In this document: one piece after another, positions 59,481 to 64,000 of the stretch | Layout: every line of letters starts with the position of its first letter | Position numbering within the stretch: position 1 is the first letter of the stretch | DNA from: Paraphysomonas bandaiensis | Taxonomy: Eukaryota > Chrysophyceae | Reading direction: 5' to 3' | DNA length: 64,000 bases | Assembly (NCBI GenBank): GCA_965644295.1 | Contig: CBFFRP010000009.1 | Location: forward strand, 62,001-126,000 | The notes under the pieces: generated by a model | What the model saw: the letters and a program-made list of their open reading frames with translations, nothing else | What the model was told of the DNA's origin: nothing | The model's database searches: none | Position numbers and translations under genes: made by a program

Positions 59481-61907
59481 TTATTTTTCCACACCAACAT
59501 CATAATTGCTCGAAATGTTATGGCTGGATAAGGCAACCCCGTAATGTTTTCGTCGATGTGATGTCGACCTTGCGGCAAGACGGGGGACGCTATTGAATTC
59601 AATCTGTCGATTTGGTAATTCCTGTATGACAGCTGGGGTAGAAACTTGGAAGTCATGAGGCACTCCATTCAACAAACTACTCCGGGCAGAGATTTGATCG
59701 CATGCTTTTTCCTGACGAACACGCCTTCTATCTTCCAGGAATTTCTCCAGTTCATTCCTCACAACAGACTCTCTATTGCTTTCCCGAGTGAAAGCCTGCC
59801 CATACTCTGAAGTGGAAGAGATGTCAACCGCAGACACAGCAGCTATTCTGTCAATTGCACCACCGCTCTCACTAGACAACATAGCAGCTGGGCACGAGTC
59901 GAAGTGCTCGCCGACACTTAATTCGTCCATAGCACTACTTCTATGGCGCGTGTTAGAGTGCTGCTCCTCCTCCGGTTCTATGAGGTCGGTATATGTTAAC
60001 ATACCTTCTGTCCTTGTATTCGAAACAGATGCATCGTTGGCGCCGACAAAAAAGCGGCTGATGAGAGGATTGAAACCGCTGTCTGCGTTGTCTTGTACAC
60101 TGGTGTGCCTCTTGTCATGATGGTTCATGACCCTAATGCTGGAGAGGCCTCCATTGTTATCACCGCTACTACTCTGATGACCACCATTCATATATCTATG
60201 TTCTACCGGTGTGTCCTGGTTGTACAAGTACGATGTTACAGAATCTCGGAGCTGCTTCAGGCTACGTGACTGCTCGTACGCGGCTTGGTAAGCGAATGAA
60301 TTTGGGGAGTCAGTATTACGAGTAGAGTTCCTCTCACTATCTTTCTCGTGTACGTATGGACTGTGAAGAGGGTCCGATGCAATGGTAGAGAAGTGACTAC
60401 CATCATCATTTACGCTACCAGAAGAACTTTGTCGATCAAAAAGTGGCCCGCTATTAGCGGGGAGCGATACGAACTGCTTTCGTTGTCTGCTTGCACCTAT
60501 GCTACGGGATACCTCCCAATCTAGTCCACGAATATCTCCTTGGATATGCCGCGTAGAAGAACTGATGCTTTTAGCAGATATCGAGTCATTGTTCTCTTCG
60601 ATACTCTGCGTGTTTTTTTGGAAAACTCTATCTCGAGAGGGACTTGGGGTTCGGCTCAGTGAAGTGTCCACCCATAAGCCACCTGGACTAGCTGCCCTCT
60701 GCATTCGGGCAGCACGGTCGACTCTCGCTACTTCCCTCTTATATACCAGTGGCTTCACTCGTAAAAGACTGTGCTGATTCAGCAGGGGGCGGGTAAGAGC
60801 CTTCGGTGATGGACTTGAGACTGTTCCGCTGCACACATACCCTCCACGTACTATACCGCCAGCCACAGTAAACCTCTACAATACATATTATTATTCTCTG
60901 GAAAAGCTATTCAATATAGGTACACCTGTAGAGGTAAGCTTTTCTCCCCCTTGCTATCATTAGCAGTTGAGGTGATGAAAATTTCAAACTCGGCTGGTAG
61001 TTCAAACTGCTTCTCCAGTGCATGCATCATATGCTCAAGTGTGCATTTAGACCGCAGCACCACCATGCCCCTGTGTGTGGGCCGCTTATCGTCACAGTAC
61101 TCGGCAGGGAGAACTAGCAGAGAAAAAGTATGGTCAGATAATGAAGAAGTTGTTGGGGTGTTGACAGTCGGGGAACGAACACGCGGGGGGCTTTCAGGCC
61201 GGACCCGGAGCGGGGCCTGTCGGCTCGTACTTTCGCCTAGGCTAGACTGGTGCCCTAATGAAATGCCTGGTGCATAACACATGATACGTGAAAACCAAAT
61301 AAGTAAAACAACTCACTCTCGTATAGTGACCCTTGATGGGAATGAAATAGCGGTTGCACATCGTCAATGGGATGTCGGTAATGTCGCCGCGAGTATATCG
61401 AGTCAGAGCTTCTGCTGCGACGACTGCGAGTAGTGCTTGTCGAGTTATTTCTACTCCTACTTCTACTTCTACTGGTGCAGGTGGAGCCAAATAACCTCGA
61501 TCCTTTATATCCAGATGTGCTGTTGCTATTACTTCGACTTCTTCCGCCCGCAGAGCCAGATCGTGTTCTGGACCGTCCACGGGATAGCAGACTCCCGTAA
61601 GAGCTAATGCTTGCATCACATCTGCCCTCATTCTCAGACACAACCGATTTTGGGGGAGAAAATCTCCTTTCTGATATATGTAGTTTGCTCTTATCGGCTA
61701 CAATAACGGGGGTTAGTTCGCCTATGCGCATCAACGGATCTTACCAGTGTACAGCCCATACATATGAGATCCAATGGCTCGAGAATTAATTACATCTCGT
61801 TTAGCGGCTTCCAAACTGCTTTCCCTTTTATCTCGTATTGTATTCATTCGAGCAAGAAATCGATGCGAGTATGGATATATATATTCAAAGGGTGTAGATG
61901 CACTCAT
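59481..61907 (-). CDS. Unknown Ser/Arg-rich, largely disordered protein
   Basis: Four exons (61907-61745, 61697-61317, 61266-60926, 60875-59481) give 759 residues. The N-terminal 55 residues are ordered (FEYIYPYSHRFLARMN ...). Residues about 90-170 are an RS-type tract rich in SR, RS and SN pairs. Near residue 225-290 a short compact segment (TFSLLVLPAEYCDDKRP, then TLEHMMHALEKQFELP) has the strand-helix-strand look of a ubiquitin-like fold, which is inference. The remaining 460 residues are Ser/Asn/Asp-rich and low in hydrophobics, with one helix-like patch (VVRNELEKFLEDRRRVRQEK). RS tracts occur in splicing factors and in cytoskeletal regulators; neither can be chosen. No family recognised. 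Confidence 0.7.
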
Positions 61908-62895
61908 AATTAAATATATATATGTATATATATCGACCAGTGCTCTCTACTGATCTACACGTACACACACAACTCACACATCAGAGGTATGCCTATCACT
62001 CAGGTGGGGGCATATATAATTACCTTCTGCTGGAGTTGTGCGCAGCGGAGACTCTTTACGTCGATGTGTTAAAGTAGCACAAATTTGATATGATTACAAC
62101 GCACATACAGCACATACACTGCATGCGAACATACACATAATACGGTGGTATACTCTGTATTGTATTCTGGTGTGGTGTTGCCTCCATATCCATGTAGGTA
62201 TATACCATATACGTATACTATATCTGCAACCAGCGTCGCATGGAGAATGAGGAGAGCATGCATAACCACGGAACCAGCGACGAAATGCAGCTCACTGAGT
62301 GGAAGAGAGAAATGGAATGTTATCCTCCATTGCCATTTTCAGCAATGCTCGCATTCATATCTAGTATACAGTTAACATCAGTTATATTCTGAGGATACTG
62401 AGAAGTGGTGCTCTAGATGAAGCAGGAGTTCATTGTGGATGTGACAGCAGCTTGTTTTGGGTTGATATGGGATTAGAGCTATGAAACCTCGAAGACTACA
62501 TTGAATATTAGCATGGCAACATGGATGATGACGTGGACCGATTAATATTTTAAGAACTCATTCTTCATGATGAGGAACATATCGAGGAAAAGGAACATAT
62601 CGAGGTTACGTATATCTCTGATAGGAAAAAATCGTGTGAGTACCTTTGAATGTTACTCATGTGATGGGACGTTTCTATTTGTCAATGATCCAAGGATGAG
62701 ACATTGGTCCCTTTTATCATTATTAGATGATAGTGCGTAGCTTTGACCACGGTGGTGTAGTATATAAGGATAAATAATATATTTAATATATTAGATCTGT
62801 GCGTGGATATCAAATCCACAGATGCTCTACAACTTCACTCTCGATACGATAATGCTTTCATACCTTGTACATATTTTACTCTTTGCTGGGCCTTA
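61908..62895. other. Intergenic, no gene
   Basis: Upstream of the RS-rich gene. TATA-rich just before the start (ATATATATATGTATATATATCG at 61916-61937 region). Nothing else recognised. Confidence 0.4.
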
Positions 62896-63020
62896 GTCAC
62901 CTGCAGAGCTGCGTAACAACTAATTGACGCAGGTTGCAGTGAATTATAAGTGTAATTACTATTCGATGTCTCATTTTCAATAACTGCAAATCAATTAATT
63001 GTTACGCGTCTGAGCTGCAT
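62896..63020. mobile_element. Short MITE with terminal inverted repeats
   Basis: TGCAGAGCTGCGTAACAACTAATTGACGCAGGTTGCAGT at the left is mirrored at the right by ACTGCAAATCAATTAATTGTTACGCGTCTGAGCTGCA; arms of about 38 bases enclose about 50 bases. The arm fragment AATTGTTACGC also occurs near 10115. No coding capacity. Confidence 0.65.
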
Positions 63021-63109
63021 ATTGAAGCATGGCATACATTCGTCAGCATATATTTAATATTTACAAATTAACAAGTTCTATTAAGTTATAAGCAGGATAA
63101 TACAGGCAA

Positions 63110-63580
63110 ACTGATGTAGTGAATGTCTGATTATTAGCAGTAGGCGTGTGAGTCAGAACTAATGTAGCAAAACGATTTAACTAACTAGTGTGATTAACTC
63201 TGATACCCTACTATTTTTCGCTACGAAAGGCTGCATGTGCGTCACCGCAAGCACCAAGGTGCTACCACTTTCGCTCTATGTCAATAATGTGAACTAGCCC
63301 AGATGCTTGACCTCGGTAGGCAGTTCAATACCCCGGATGCCCTAGAGATGGGTCCATTCCCGGATACCTGTTTAAATTTGTCAAGGCCCAAAGACGTCTA
63401 CACAAGTGATTCTTATTAGTGTTTAGTGTCCCTTGTACCATGCATTTGGCTGTGAGTGGGCAGAAAATTATCTGCTGACTATATATGCGGCTCACGTTAG
63501 TTTCCCGGAGAAATATCTCTGGTGTGTATACCCCAGATCACCACGAAAAGGTGCGAGTCCGACTTTGTTGAAGGGGCAAA
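63110..63580 (-). repeat. Interspersed repeat R1, copy f (near full length, reverse)
   Basis: Runs from AGTGAATGTCTGATTATTAGCAGTAGGCGTG to CACCACGAAAAGGTGCGAGTCCGACTTT. With copy b it defines the two ends of the family and a length of about 470 bases. Confidence 0.88.
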
Positions 63581-63714
63581 TTTATGTGTACATCGTATGT
63601 TTATAAATGCTTACGTAATATCTTAAATCAGAAAATAAAGTAAGGTTGGTGTTAAGTTAAATTCGTGCTTAGATGTCCTTATTACTACACTCAAAAACTA
63701 AAGTTATAAACTAT

Positions 63715-63948
63715 CTATACATCGTCATCGTCAAGCAATTCATCCAAGTCGTCATCATCTACGTCATCTAAGAAGAGATCTTCTTTCACTTCCACCGCAG
63801 GCTCATCAACAGATGCAGTTCCAGTGGCACGTCTAGTGGCAGCAGTCATGGCAGCTGCTATGTTAGCCCCTGTTTCTTGTTCCCCAGCAGCAATAAGTGC
63901 TTCCTCCAATCCGGCGCGATTGGACAAAAACAACTGCTTTCCAGTAGG
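63715..63948 (-). CDS. Last exon of a probable DRG-regulatory (ZC3H15/RWDD1-type) protein, partial
   Basis: After an ACCAG acceptor the frame reads PTGKQLFLSNRAGLEEAL and ends in an acidic run (DLFLDDVDDDDLDELLDDDD) before the stop. The [LP]-[ST]-G-[KR]-[QE]-[LM]-F motif followed by an acidic C-terminus is shared by the DRG family regulatory proteins (DFRP1/ZC3H15 and DFRP2/RWDD1), which stabilise DRG GTPases that act on translation. The diagnostic RWD or CCCH domain would lie beyond the window, so this is tentative. The upstream intron starts within the last 50 bases of the window. Confidence 0.5.
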   Translation of the reverse strand, partial: PTGKQLFLSNRAGLEEALIAAGEQETGANIAAAMTAATRRATGTASVDEPAVEVKEDLFLDDVDDDDLDELLDDDDV

Positions 63949-64000
63949 CTGGTTTTAGACATGGTACGTCAGCCAGGTAACGGAAATATAGGGTTCAAAC

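Noticed and set aside
1-64000. CRISPR arrays, bacterial operons or ribosome binding sites
   Set aside because: Spliceosomal introns throughout show eukaryotic nuclear DNA; the tandem repeats found lack spacer structure.

Overview
The window is nuclear DNA from a unicellular eukaryote. Most genes are built of many exons separated by short GT-AG introns (most of about 42-75 bases), while a few, such as the cation channel and the nucleotide-sugar transporter, have none. Coding strands alternate, intergenic gaps are AT-rich, and there are decayed transposons and very long tetranucleotide arrays. Two genes point to a flagellated cell: an adenylate kinase 7-like protein and the ciliary transition-zone protein TMEM231. 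A cAMP-receptor-like GPCR, a long-tailed myosin, an EukCat-like cation channel and a polysaccharide synthase with a secreted-type ectodomain suggest a heterotrophic protist, perhaps stramenopile-like. I see no plastid gene and cannot name the lineage from sequence alone.

Layout. 1-4.7 kb: an unrecognised gene cut by the left edge (minus) and AK7 (plus). 4.7-8.3 kb: repeats, a hAT transposase relic and a CATA array ending 125 bases before the nucleotide-sugar transporter (8.4-9.4 kb). 11.0-17.0 kb: a 1915-residue myosin (minus), divergent from threonine synthase (17.4-19.1 kb). 19.9-20.4 kb: a small possible MED8-like gene (minus), divergent from an unusual zinc-ribbon protein with four DUF3395/DNAJC11-C-like repeats (20.8-23.5 kb). 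23.5-27.3 kb: repeats and a small Cys-rich gene. 27.3-30.3 kb: a two-domain cation channel. 30.6-31.6 kb: repeats. 32.5-34.7 kb: ADA2. 35.4-36.5 kb: an inverted pair of interspersed repeats. 36.8-38.3 kb: TMEM231 (minus). 38.4-39.5 kb: a TATG array of about 1.07 kb. 39.6-43.3 kb: a DENN + ENTH-like + DPF-tail protein. 44.3-46.8 kb: RPA1 (minus). 48.3-49.4 kb: GPCR (minus). 49.9-50.9 kb: a hAT relic and a doubtful small-intron gene. 52.4-56.6 kb: a GT2 polysaccharide synthase fused to a heparin-lyase/ConA-like ectodomain (minus). 59.5-61.9 kb: an RS-rich unknown (minus). 62.9-63.6 kb: a MITE and a repeat. 63.7-63.9 kb: the last exon of a probable DRG-regulatory-type protein (minus).

This is ordinary nuclear gene content and not an operon. 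The genes serve cilia (AK7, TMEM231), chromatin, transcription and replication (ADA2, possible MED8, RPA1), membrane traffic and motility (DENN/ENTH, myosin), wall or matrix carbohydrate (NST, GT2 fusion), signalling (GPCR, channel) and amino-acid synthesis. I rebuilt exons by hand. For the multi-exon genes the exon lengths add up to a whole number of codons, and most junctions restore family motifs. The most novel candidates are the four-repeat DUF3395 protein, the lyase-GT2 fusion, the internally duplicated two-domain channel, the DENN-ENTH fusion, and an AK7 whose two nucleotide-binding motifs are degenerate.
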